Shown here in pieces: positions 31,364-42,839 of a DNA stretch of 64,000 nucleotides. The stretch spans positions 31,850,956-31,914,955 of the forward strand of contig OY997594.1 in assembly GCA_963921825.1 (NCBI GenBank). Direction: 5' to 3'. The notes under the pieces are model-generated. The model was given only the letters and a program-made list of their open reading frames with translations, searched no databases and had not been told where the DNA came from. Position 1 is the first letter of the stretch. Each line of letters starts with the position of its first letter. The translations under genes and the position numbers were made by a program. The stretch comes from Erodium maritimum (lineage: Eukaryota > Streptophyta > Magnoliopsida > Geraniales > Geraniaceae).

Positions 31364-32753
31364 ATGTAATACGTATAAACGCAAGTAATGATAACCGGTC
31401 ATGCATAAGAACACAATCAGCAAAACTCTCTCAACCAACATTGTAGCAATACTGTTCAATCTGCAACAAGATTCATTAGTTCTTCAACTTCTACATCAAA
31501 GTTCTTGGCCGATCTTCATCTTCTACAGCTGCTGCTAGTCTCAGTACATGGTGTAGTGTCCTGGTTGTCCACACTAGGACTTCGGACCATCATTTCCCTA
31601 GCAGCCTCATTCCTCCCCATCCTCTGAATCTGCCTCAGTTCTACCATTCCTTCTCATCTTCTGGCTCGATACAAACTTCTCACTTGATACAATTTCCATT
31701 TCGTTGGCAAGCATGGAAAGCTCAAGACTCTCTGTTCAAGAATTAATGGGAGGTCCAGTTCATGGCAGATCCTCTGGTGCTCCTTCCAAACATACCAGAC
31801 TAGCAATCAAAGGAAAAGGGACCAAGAAAACAAGGAACAAAGGATGTCACTCTGATTCTTCATCTTCAGACAGAACTCAAGAGTACACTCCTGGAGGACA
31901 TACAAAACTGATAGCTGGCCAAAAAATGTTCTATGACAAGTTCTTCAACCCTATAAACTCTGATACAGATCAAACCCCAATCTTGTCACTCTCTAGAGAT
32001 AGGAATTGCAATGCTTTAACTGCCAAAGCTCCAACACATGAAGCATCCTCCTCAATGGGGTTCCCTCCTCCTGGTTTTGAAAATGTGATGCCAATACATA
32101 AGAGAAACACATCTGCTAAGTCAACAAGTCCCAACATTCATACGGCCTTTGTTCTAAACATTCCCCCTGCAGCTAATTCAACTTGGCTTCAGAAAATCTT
32201 TGAAAGGGCCCCTGGATTCTACAAGGCAATGGTATCTCTTAAACCCAATAGGTCTGGTTACTGGTATGGATTTGTTTATCTACAGCCTGAAGCCAATCTA
32301 GAAGCAGCAATACAACAATTTAATGGAGCATCGTTTGGAGGCTATCAGCTGCTGGTCACAAAAGCTTGGAATAAAAGCAGAAATTCTTTGCCATCAGCCC
32401 CCATGCACAAGAATCTTAAGCCCAAGGCTCCGAGGTTGGATGGCTTGTATAAGAATTATGAAGACTTTCTTAGCCAGGGTTCTGTGGTAGCTGCCCACTC
32501 TCAAGTTCTACAGCAATCCATCCTTGCCATCTCAGCCTTGAACCCTACCTAGGAAGCTATGCAGAGAGAAATTTGCCTTCAAGGAGTTACTGAAATTCAT
32601 CTCAAGTCATTAGGAAACAAGGTCTTTCTGGTTCATTGCCCTGACCAGGAGTTCTTCTCTGAACTTCTGTCTGATGAAGGTAACTGGCTCAAGGATTGGC
32701 TAATCTGCTTGCCTACTCACCCTAACATTTGCTTGAAGGGTGGAAGGTTTGCT

Positions 32754-34441
32754 TGTTAGTCTTAGTGCCCGTAGTTCAATCCTAAATGTCCAAATGTATA
32801 TATCATCGTTAGCAATAAAATTAAAGCGGCTTTATATTACTTATGTGTTGGAGTAATATATCGATGTGTGCTCTGATCTATGCCCACCATGCGAATAGAA
32901 CCATAGATCGAGATAGATCACACTCGATGGGTCCCTAGTCAACAAAGCTTCACTAGAAGCGACTAGTATGAAAGATGGCTCTTTATGGCTTACGTTCTGT
33001 TAGTCATTGGAATGGGATTCCGGAGTCTGATCATAGATATCATGTGGGACATGATATTGGACGACCCGCCCTGAATATGTGCCATAGATTAAGTCATGAA
33101 CATATTCAGTGTTGTAGCTTGTCATGTATCCTTAGACCAAGGAGTCTTTGTGATCGCTATGTAGTGAACAACTGAGTTTGACCTGAGCCTAACGTTGTCC
33201 GTAACAGGGCTTCCATAACGGCCAGGATTGGCTTGGGGACGGGCTACATGAGTGACACGAAAGACGGCTAAGGGATTTATCCCTCATACTAAGGTATGGG
33301 AAAGATATCGGTTCTCGGCCGCTTGATCGAGAGTGACTGGAAGAATAGCATGGCCATGCACATGATACTGGGTATCATATCTTCAGTCACCTCACATATC
33401 AAGGAACGGTGATTGAGAATAATAAGGATGACGGCTCTATGCCTTATCTCAATCAGGATATCGGAGATAAAAGGATAATGACAGGGACGACGGAAAGGTT
33501 AGAATTGACAGGGTCGATTCGTTATGTAGTGTCAGGCAATACTAAAGTCTCGTTAGTTGCCACTTAAATAGGATCAAGTAAAATGGGATTTTACGTTGAT
33601 CTATTGACATGCATAAACCTAAGGGTCACACCGGAGGATGAAACTCATTGACACATTTATGGAGAATGGCCAAAAGGGAGTTGTCTCGGGACATGACCAA
33701 AACTGGGTTTTGGGTCATGTGCCCGTAAGTGAATAGGACTTTACGGATCGAGACAAGGCTTGGAGTCTTGGGATTGATTGCGTCGGATAATGTTGGACAT
33801 TTCCGGTATGGAAGGCTTGGAGGCGATGAGCGAATCACGGGACCTCGTTGGAAATGGCCACGGGCCATGTTCCAAGAGGCCCATGAAAGGCCCATGCAAC
33901 CAAGGCCCATGGAACTAATTAATCAAGTCTTGATTAATTAGTACTAAGCAAGCAAGACAAGGATTAAGGTGTTGGTGATTCACCACCTAACCCAATCTTG
34001 TCTTGCCATACTTTGTCCTATTTACACCTTACTTGACACCATACTTGTCCCATGCCTTTAGTTGGACAAGTATGGGTTTTGTTATGTTGAAGTCATCTTT
34101 TTTCAACATAACAAACACTAGACAAGAATAGGAAACACATTTTCTCTCCCTCTTCCATGGCCATTTCGGGTTTGGCTAGTTTCCTCCTCCATTTTTGTGT
34201 TCTTGAGTCCTCAAAGAGAAGAACTACGTGGCTTTGATTCCCATGTGGATACGTAGGCGTCTTGGAGACTCAAGCCAATCATTCGTTAACCGGTGTTCTT
34301 GTTTTGGTAAGAACTAGTGCTGAATTTTTCTCTTGTTAATCCATTCTTTGTTAGTTGTTTCATGGTTTTAATTGTCTCTTGGTTTTCATTGATTTTCCGC
34401 TGCGAGTTGGTTCATCTCCAACCCTACCTAGAGACCCAACA
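32754..34441 (+). repeat. Copia 5' LTR
   Basis: 1688 bp, starting TGTTAGTCTTAG and ending GACCCAACA. Contains the four-hairpin block at 33914-34115. Same length as the 3' LTR and identical to it by eye. Confidence 0.96.
33914..34115. repeat. Row of four hairpins in the copia LTR
   Basis: Four consecutive inverted repeats: 33914-33942 (actaattaatcaag, 1-nt loop, perfect 14-bp stem); 33953-34005 (caagacaag-att arms with one bulge and an inner ggtg/cacc stem); 34039-34075 (ccatacttgtcc, perfect 12-bp stem); 34078-34115 (tttgttatgttgaa, perfect 14-bp stem). The same row is in the 3' LTR at 40687-40888. It lies about 330 bp before the LTR end. Confidence 0.9.
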
Positions 34442-34455
34442 GTGGTATCAGAGCC
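34442..34455 (+). promoter_or_regulatory. Copia primer-binding site
   Basis: gtggtatcagagcc starts right after the 5' LTR. tggtatcagagc is the standard complement of the plant initiator Met tRNA 3' end used to prime minus-strand synthesis. Confidence 0.9.
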
Positions 34456-37400
34456 GTGCTACCTTCGGGATTCACAAGACGGTGTTCAAAGTTTCGGTTT
34501 TGCTTGAAAGTTTCGTTTTTGGCATGTTGTTTTGCTAAATTGTTTGATAACATGTTTTAAATTATTGTTTATGGATTTAATACATGTAAAATGAATTTTT
34601 GAAAATTATTTCAAATCTGGAAATTTTGAAAAAGATTTGATTTTTCGGGTCTTGGGAGCGGGACTCTCGGGGAGCCGAAACCGGGACCGGACGGGGCTCC
34701 GTTGGACGGAGCTAGGCCAAGGATAACCATTGGATGGTTGATATGCCAAGGCTAAACCGTTTTGTTAGTTATGACGAGTTTGGAACCGTCATGACGAACT
34801 CGAAGATCAAATGTTCAAAAGTTTCATTTTTGAACGGTTTCGATAAACCGAGCATCAAAAAATTTCGAAACTTGGCTATTAATTAAAACCGGAAAATCAC
34901 ATGATGTTTGATAACATGCTTGTTTGATAACACGATGTGTGATGTGATGTTGGCATGGTGTACATAATAGCCCCGAGCTCAATTTAATTATTTATCGCTT
35001 TTCACGGCCTGCGAGCCGTTAGAGTTAACGTGTAATTATTCTTTCAAGGTGTGGTCGTCGAACCACTTGTTTGTAATATTTATTTATTCCCGACCTGCGA
35101 GTCGTGTATTAAATTGTAATATTTTACTCAAGACGAAGAAAGGGCGAAAAGGTCATTTGGTGGCTTTTCGGGTGTTGGCATCGGCTTGGAGTCGGTGGAG
35201 CTCAAGAAGCTAGTGGGAGTTAGTTTAGGGGGCTATTATGTGCACATTTATCGCTTTATGCTTGGTTTAGTTTATGCATGATTAATTCTATGTGTTTTAG
35301 AATTGCATGCTTAACTTTATTTACCGAGCATATCACCTCACATGCAAAGATAAAATTGGAATTTTAATCCTTGTGTGTGAACCCTTAGAACCGTCATTGC
35401 ATTGGATGTAGTTGAAGGGTTCAAAGGAAGAATTACATTGGATGTAATTTGAGGCATCATTGCATTTGGAATGTAGTTGATGTGCTCATCGCATCTAGGA
35501 TGTGCCAAAGTTTTGAACACAACTGGACAAGTAAAAGCGGGTCATGTCCGATACCTCCCAATCATCAACACCTTACTACCTCCCCGTCCTATGGGTGTCG
35601 TGCGCATTAGCGGAGCATCCATGGGGAAGCGGGGTAGTAGGTTTGGACGACATATGTGGGTGTCGTGCGCATTAGCGGAGCACCTACATAGTGACGAGCC
35701 ATAGTTGAAAATTGGTGGACCCGACTACGATTCTCGGCCTGAGGTCGAGCTAGGGTAACAGATAGGGTAAGTCGTGTACATAAGTACATACCCTAGCCAA
35801 GAGTCACATTGGATGTGATTGGATGGAGTCCTACCTACATAGCTCGATTAAGAGGTGAGCATTAGTTCAGCTTAATCGAGTGAATCAAGGATCTTGGTTT
35901 CAGATTCTAAAGGTTTAGAATCGATTGTTGGTGTTTAAGCTTGATCTTCATAAAATTTATTCAGTTTACTGATTGAATTTTATCTGTTGTAGATCAAATG
36001 GCAAGTTCAGCGAACATTAATAGTTTGTCATTAAAAACCATTCTTGACAGGGTCAAGCTAAATGGGACAAACTATTTGGACTGGTACAGAATTTTGAGGA
36101 TAGTCCTCAAGTCTGAACGCAAAGAATATGTCCTTGACAAGGCTTTCTCTAAGACCATATCAGAGTTACATGAAGTGTCATTAACTGCTGAGAAGAATAT
36201 CTCAGGGATCTGGGATCCAAGGATATTCTGATGGTCAACAAGGGAATTGGAAGTGGCAAGGGCTGGGCCCATGCGCACTTGGCAGGAAAGATGAGACACT
36301 TGAGAATGTCTGCTTCTACTGCCAACAGCCTGGTCATTGGAACCGGGATTACAGGAAGTTCACGGCTGATCTGAAGAAGGGCAGTGGGACTGCGCCTTCA
36401 TCAAATAGCCTGGATGATCTGAAGAAGGGCAGTGGGACTGCGCCTTCATCAGGAAACCTGGATGATCTAAGGAAGGGCGGTGGGATCGTGCCTTCATTCG
36501 GTATTAACTCTATAGAGCTACATCTCTCTACTTCCAAAGATTCATGGGTATTAGATACCATGACTGAATCTCACACATGCACTAATATATGGTGGCTGAA
36601 AGTAGGAGAGATTTGGAAAGCACGAAATGGACCTCAGAGTTGTGGCAATTGCTGTAGGATCCATGAGTCTTGCTTTGCCAAGAGGCCTTGTCTTAGTATT
36701 GTATAATGTATATTGCATACCTACTTTTAGTAGGAATATTATATCTGTATCCGTGTTTGACAAGGAAGGATATAATGTTAATATTGGAAATGGAGTTTTC
36801 AATGTTCTATGCAATGATATGTTTTATACCAGTACTGACATGGTTGGAGGATTGTACATATTAGATATGGGTAACAATGCCTCAAGTTCTATATATTCCG
36901 TTAATACCAAGAGGTGTAAATCCAACGATTTAAACCTAACTCTGTTATGGTACTGTCATTTGGGTCGCATAAACAAGAAGCGTCTATCAGCACTTCAGAA
37001 GTGCGGGCTTTCAGGTTCATTCGAATTCCATTCGATCGATAGGTGTAAGGTTTGTTTGATGGGAAAAATGACTAAAGTGCCCTTTATCGATGGCGATGAA
37101 AGGGCGGGTGAATTATTGGGGCTGATACACTCGAATGTGTGTAGACCAATAAGTTCACTTGCCAGGAGGGGTTTTAGCTACTTTATCACATTTACTGATG
37201 ATTACAGTAAATATGGTTATGTCTATTCGGTGAGACATAAGTCTGAAGCTTTTGATAAATTCAAAGAGTTTAAGACTATAGTAGAAAACCAGCTCGACAA
37301 AGGTATTAAGGCACTTCGATTGGATCGAGGTGGAAAATACTTGACCACAGAGTTATTAGATCATCTAAAAGAGAATGGGATCCTTTTGGAATGGACTCCT

Positions 37401-39526
37401 CCTGGGACACTGTAGTTGAAAGGTGTAGCCAAACGGAGAAATCGGACATTGTTAGACAATGGTCTGTTCCATGATTAGTTGGACTGATCTCCCAATCTCT
37501 TTTAGGGGTTTTGCTCTAGAGACGACCGCATTCATAGTGAATCGGGCTTCGACGAATGGTGTGGAAGGGACACCATTTTAAAAATGGTACGGGATGATGC
37601 CCGCTTTGTCCTTTCTAAAGATTTGTGGTTGCGAGGCTTATGTGAAACATTTGGTTTCGACTAAGCTCGAACCAAGATCTGAGATATGCACCTTCGTGTG
37701 GTATCCCAAAGCAACAAGGGGATACTATTTCTACAATCCCAGTGAGAACATGGTGTTCGTCGCTTGGGGTGGGGTCTTTATGGAAAAGAAGTTTTGTTTC
37801 CAAAGACGTCATTGGGAGGACTGTGCATCTCGAAGAAATTCAGGATGGTACAGATCTGTCTAAACCAATTGGCAACCCAGTAGAAAGGAGCCAGAGATTG
37901 TCGTAGAGTAAGAACCAATTCCTGTTACAATTCCGGAAGGTCCAAGGCGATTTGAAAGGATCAATCTTCCACCTCCAAGATATGGTATCCGGAGGTGACA
38001 ATGAAGTCATGGTGGATCACGATGATCCAGCCACCTTTCAGGAAGTCGTGGATGGGCCCAACTCCGAGTTATGGCTGGGAGCCATGAGGGAGGAAATGCA
38101 ATCCATGTCAGACAACCGAGTCTGGTAACCGGTTGATCCCATCAATGGTGTGAGGACCATAGGATGCAAATGGATCTTCAAGGTGAAGATGGACATGGAC
38201 GGCAACCCTCTGACCTACAAAGCTCAACTGGTGGCGAAAGGTTATAGGCAGATCCAATGGATTGACTATGAGGAAACCTTCTCCTTAGTGGCTATGGTCA
38301 AAATCGATCCAAATTCTTCTTGACATAACTGCGTATCATAATTACGAGATATGACAAGTGGATGTCAAAACCGCTTTCCTAAATGGAAATTTGACTGAGT
38401 ACGTTTGTATGTCTCGGCCCAAAGGTTTTGACGATCCGAAGAATAAAGGAAAGATTTATAAGTTGTTGAAATCCATTTATGGATTGAAACGAACTTCTCG
38501 GAGTTGGATCCTTCGTTTTGATGAAGCTGTAATTGGATTTGGCTTAATCAAGAACGAGGATGAATCTTGTGTTTATAAGAAGGCTAGTGGGAGCAATATT
38601 ACCTTTCTGCTTCTCATTGAAAACGACATCCCAACCTTGCACGAGACTAAAGCTTGGTTGAGGAAGTGTTTTTCAATAAAGGACTTAGGCGATGCTTCTC
38701 ATATCTTAAGGATTAAGATATGTAGAGATCGCACCAAGAGGGTCTTGGATTTAAGTCAGGGAACCTATGTGAACAAGGCATTGAGTAGGTTCTTAATGCT
38801 CGATTCAAAGAAAGGACTCTTACCCACTAGTCATGGCATTCATCTCAGCAAGACTCGGTGTCCTAAGACACCTGATGAGCTGAAAAGGATGATGAGAATC
38901 CTATGCGCCTGGGGGCAGGATCGATCATATATGCCATGACATGTATGAGACCAGACGTCTCGTAAGCCTTATGTTGTACCAGTAGACATCATTCTAACCC
39001 GGGGGAAAGATGATGCTGAACTAGTCGTCGAAGGATGAGTAGACGCTAGTTTTCCAAGACAAATCCAGATGACTTTAGAAGTCAATCAGGATATGTGTTT
39101 ACGCTGAATGGCAGAGCTTTAGCTGGGAAAGCGTATAGCAAGATACCATTTCCGAATCTACGACAGAGGCCAAGTACATGGATGCTGCAGAGGCAGCTAA
39201 GGAGGCTATGTGGATTTGGAAATTCATGGCAGGGCTGGGTGTAATTAAAAACCCATCCAGCCCGGTGAATCCATCTTGCGACAACACAAGGGCCATTGCG
39301 CAAGCTAAAAGCCTAGATCGTATAACAAATCCAAACATGTACTGCGGCGTATCCACCTCATCAGATAAATACTGAACTAAGGTGAAGTGAAGATAACCGA
39401 TATTGCAACAGATGATAACATAGCCAACCCTTTGACTAAGGCAGTGTCACTGCCTGAACATGTTAGACATGTAAAGTCGATGGGGACATATTGGAGTTTA
39501 GATTGGAACTAGGGCAAGTGGGAGAT

Positions 39527-41214
39527 TGTTAGTCTTAGTGCCCGTAGTTCAATCCTAAATGTCCAAATGTATATATCATCGTTAGCAATAAAATTAAAGC
39601 GGCTTTATATTACTTATGTGTTGGAGTAATATATCGATGTGTGCTCTGATCTATGCCCACCATGCGAATAGAACCATAGATCGAGATAGATCACACTCGA
39701 TGGGTCCCTAGTCAACAAAGCTTCACTAGAAGCGACTAGTATGAAAGATGGCTCTTTATGGCTTACGTTCTGTTAGTCATTGGAATGGGATTCCGGAGTC
39801 TGATCATAGATATCATGTGGGACATGATATTGGACGACCCGCCCTGAATATGTGCCATAGATTAAGTCATGAACATATTCAGTGTTGTAGCTTGTCATGT
39901 ATCCTTAGACCAAGGAGTCTTTGTGATCGCTATGTAGTGAACAACTGAGTTTGACCTGAGCCTAACGTTGTCCGTAACAGGGCTTCCATAACGGCCAGGA
40001 TTGGCTTGGGGACGGGCTACATGAGTGACACGAAAGACGGCTAAGGGATTTATCCCTCATACTAAGGTATGGGAAAGATATCGGTTCTCGGCCGCTTGAT
40101 CGAGAGTGACTGGAAGAATAGCATGGCCATGCACATGATACTGGGTATCATATCTTCAGTCACCTCACATATCAAGGAACGGTGATTGAGAATAATAAGG
40201 ATGACGGCTCTATGCCTTATCTCAATCAGGATATCGGAGATAAAAGGATAATGACAGGGACGACGGAAAGGTTAGAATTGACAGGGTCGATTCGTTATGT
40301 AGTGTCAGGCAATACTAAAGTCTCGTTAGTTGCCACTTAAATAGGATCAAGTAAAATGGGATTTTACGTTGATCTATTGACATGCATAAACCTAAGGGTC
40401 ACACCGGAGGATGAAACTCATTGACACATTTATGGAGAATGGCCAAAAGGGAGTTGTCTCGGGACATGACCAAAACTGGGTTTTGGGTCATGTGCCCGTA
40501 AGTGAATAGGACTTTACGGATCGAGACAAGGCTTGGAGTCTTGGGATTGATTGCGTCGGATAATGTTGGACATTTCCGGTATGGAAGGCTTGGAGGCGAT
40601 GAGCGAATCACGGGACCTCGTTGGAAATGGCCACGGGCCATGTTCCAAGAGGCCCATGAAAGGCCCATGCAACCAAGGCCCATGGAACTAATTAATCAAG
40701 TCTTGATTAATTAGTACTAAGCAAGCAAGACAAGGATTAAGGTGTTGGTGATTCACCACCTAACCCAATCTTGTCTTGCCATACTTTGTCCTATTTACAC
40801 CTTACTTGACACCATACTTGTCCCATGCCTTTAGTTGGACAAGTATGGGTTTTGTTATGTTGAAGTCATCTTTTTTCAACATAACAAACACTAGACAAGA
40901 ATAGGAAACACATTTTCTCTCCCTCTTCCATGGCCATTTCGGGTTTGGCTAGTTTCCTCCTCCATTTTTGTGTTCTTGAGTCCTCAAAGAGAAGAACTAC
41001 GTGGCTTTGATTCCCATGTGGATACGTAGGCGTCTTGGAGACTCAAGCCAATCATTCGTTAACCGGTGTTCTTGTTTTGGTAAGAACTAGTGCTGAATTT
41101 TTCTCTTGTTAATCCATTCTTTGTTAGTTGTTTCATGGTTTTAATTGTCTCTTGGTTTTCATTGATTTTCCGCTGCGAGTTGGTTCATCTCCAACCCTAC
41201 CTAGAGACCCAACA
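39527..41214 (+). repeat. Copia 3' LTR
   Basis: 1688 bp, preceded by the purine-rich aagtgggagat. Followed by the right TSD copy, ttgct. Confidence 0.96.
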
Positions 41215-42839
41215 TTGCTTGGATTGCTCTTCAAGGTGTTCCCTTCCATGGCTGGTGTGAGGAGTCTTTCCAAGCCTCTGTGGCTGGTTTTGGAACTCTA
41301 ATCTATACCCATCCTCAGACTAAAGCTGCTTCTGATCTTGATATTGCTTATGTGCTTATTCATACAACTACCCTCAATTCTATCTCTGAAGATGTCAACT
41401 TATTTTTGGGAAAGGACTCCTTCAAGGTTCATGTCTCCTCTCTGAACATCTATGTCCTCCCTCCCCTCCAATCTGCTCTAAACTCTAATGTTTCAACCAC
41501 CTCATCCCCTCCATTCTCTGAGGAGGATCCTCTTCTTTCCCAATCATTGGGATCTCAAACACAATAGGATCTATCTCAAACTTTCAGAGCAGTCACTCAT
41601 CTCCTTAATGATGAGCCACTAATTCATGAGAGAGGGTTTGGTCTGTCCCTCACTCCCTTCAAATGAGGTTACTTTACTTGAGCCTGCATTGAATCCCATT
41701 GAGAGCCTTGAGGCTTGCTTGGATATGGAGGCCATCTTAATTAAAAGTCCTCTGATCCTGGCTACTGCTGCTAATATTATTGGAGAAGGATGTGATCCAG
41801 TCTATACTGCTGTTGATGATTCAGTTCATACTGCTACTGATGATGCTGAGATCAATACTCCCTTCACTTCTCCATTCCATATTCATCACTCTGCATTGGA
41901 TCTAGCTATTGTCAAAGATACTTTTGAATCCTCTCTCCAGCCAACAATTTTCTCCAACTCAGAAGTTCACATCCTGCCACCCACAATCTCTACAGTTCTG
42001 GTTCAAGATTTGGAGGGAACTCAATCTGCACAGTTAGATGCTCTTATTTCAAAACCCTCAGTTACTCCCCTCAGTGGGTCCTCTACATCACCTACTATTT
42101 TACAGTCCTCTAATCTTCCAGCTAATGCTCTTCTAATCACATCATCTACTCTGCAAAATACAAATGAGAAGCAACATTTAATGCTGGGAAGGGTTCAAGA
42201 AGAAAGTATATGGGGAAAAGGCACATTTGAAGCTGTCATTGACCAGGGTTTTGAGTCATTAGCTGCACAATCTCCCTCAAGGGGTCCACTTGGCTTAGAT
42301 TTGCTCCTAAGTACAGAAGATTTACAGGTTGTTAATCCTCTCTCATCCCATTTGTCTCCCATTTTGCTGCATAACCAAATAGCAGAGGTGGCAGATTTTA
42401 TGGGGCTCAATGCTGAGACATCAACACCATCACCATCAGTCCTCACAAAGGCAAAGAAGAAGAAAAAATCATCCAAAATTAAAACCAGCCATATGTATGA
42501 AACTAGATCAAAATTAAAAGAAGGCAAGAAGGTGGCAGGACTGGTTAATACTGAGCAAAAAAAACCAGCACCTCTTTTGCTTGAAGGGTCTGAAGCCAAG
42601 AAGGCTTGAGGCTTTGGTAAGGCTATTGGGCTAAAAGCAAGAGTAACTGAGGAATTATTACTCCATCATCTTACACAACTGGAACACTCTCAGCATTTGA
42701 ATGAAGATACACAGGATTTGGCTGAGGAAGATTGTGACACAATTGATCAAGGAGATGAGTGCTTTGTAATAGAAACTGATGATAATGCTGATCTGGTGAG
42801 CTACAACCTCACCAATATTGCCTCCTCCAAATTGACTCA

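Larger units (their letters stand above)
32754..41214 (+). mobile_element. Complete-length Ty1-copia element, broken interior, very young
   Basis: An 8461-bp element with TSD ttgct at 32749-32753 and 41215-41219. LTRs of 1688 bp lie at 32754-34441 and 39527-41214 and look identical wherever compared. The primer-binding site tggtatcagagc (34443-34454) fits the initiator Met tRNA. Parts in order: a long leader (34455-35997), a gag-like region (36000-36400, with the CFYCQQPGHWNRD knuckle), GAG-pre-integrase and integrase (about 36920-37420; WYCHLGRINKKRLSAL, CKVCLMGKMTK, FITFTDDYSKYGYVY), reverse transcriptase (about 38100-38930; GYRQ, FLNGNL, IYKLLKSIYGLKR), RNase H (about 39080-39450; EAAKEAMWIWKFM) and the polypurine tract aagtgggagat before 39527. 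The interior is clearly broken, with roughly ten or more breaks. It sits inside LINE ORF1. Confidence 0.96.

Noticed and set aside
32975-33941. ORFs present twice (also at 39748-40714)
   Set aside because: They are duplicated only because they lie in the two copia LTRs; they are not genes.
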